Below, piece by piece: positions 63,950 to 64,000 of a stretch of DNA of 64,000 nucleotides. Positions within the stretch are counted from its first letter, which is position 1. The number at the start of each line of letters is the position of its first letter. Origin of the DNA: Lonicera japonica (taxonomy: Eukaryota > Streptophyta > Magnoliopsida > Dipsacales > Caprifoliaceae); NCBI GenBank assembly GCA_021464415.1, contig CM038468.1, positions 33,840,969-33,904,968 of the forward strand, written 5' to 3'. Position numbers and translations under genes: made by a program. The notes beneath the pieces were generated by a model, which was given only the letters and a program-made list of their open reading frames with translations, was not told the DNA's origin and ran no database searches.

Positions 63950-64000
63950 CTATAAAACATGCAAATGCAAGAAATCAGAGATAATGAAGTAATCATTTAC

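Overview
This window looks like nuclear DNA of a flowering plant, probably a eudicot. It is AT-rich, its genes are interrupted by GT-AG introns, and it carries plant-type Ty1/copia, SIRE-like, TRIM, hAT, CACTA, MULE, Tourist-like and SINE-like elements. It also holds a CC-NB-ARC-LRR resistance-gene relative and a METTL13-like methyltransferase fragment. The species cannot be fixed from the sequence. Almost every gene-like object here is broken, duplicated or partial.

Layout. Positions 1-2,450 (minus strand) hold four or more decayed tandem copies of an exon family that encodes short coiled-coil repeats. A SIRE-like solo LTR (2,793-4,464, target duplication AAGTA) and a degenerate TRIM follow. 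At about 5,991 (minus) and 10,517 (plus) two similar 5' gene ends point away from each other. The plus-strand one can be followed through four phase-0 exons (10,517-10,522; 17,387-17,440; 18,450-18,530; 21,353-21,562). They encode a roughly 116-residue acidic, coiled-coil, Arg/Ser-rich protein of unrecognised family. Its first intron contains a complete but inactivated copia element (11,128-16,191, target duplication TTAAG). Later introns hold a hAT-type non-autonomous element (18,926-19,994) and a 334-bp TRIM with a perfect methionine-tRNA primer site (20,321-20,654). A probable large LTR (about 21,570-24,551) follows.

From 25 kb to 55 kb the theme is a degraded NLR locus. One NLR gene (33,049-36,719, minus) is recognisable from its coiled coil through the LRRs, with one intron and two in-frame TAA codons. 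Its downstream flank, including a small 3' UTR intron and terminal non-coding exon, is present three times: at 27.3-29.75 kb (split by a MULE and a hAT-like element that itself contains a solo LTR), at 32.0-33.05 kb, and at 51.6-54.0 kb (joined to a CACTA TNP2 transposase remnant, 53.9-56.0 kb). Upstream of the NLR lies a roughly 2.2-kb tandem duplication (37.1-41.9 kb). Beyond it are a TRIM (43,214-43,630), a minisatellite of about 52-bp units (43,673-44,098), a hAT transposase tail (45.2-45.7 kb) and a Tourist-like MITE (48,328-48,747).

The right end (57.8-61.0 kb, plus) returns to the coiled-coil/RS exon family with better preserved exons. The last 2.4 kb (minus) holds two phase-compatible exons of a METTL13-like methyltransferase, whose shared intron contains a LINE reverse-transcriptase relic and a deleted TRIM.

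The strongest candidate for something undescribed is the coiled-coil/RS exon family. It is spread over both ends of the window in both orientations, with tandem exon amplification and phase-0 exons. It has a consistent splice structure but no family I recognise.
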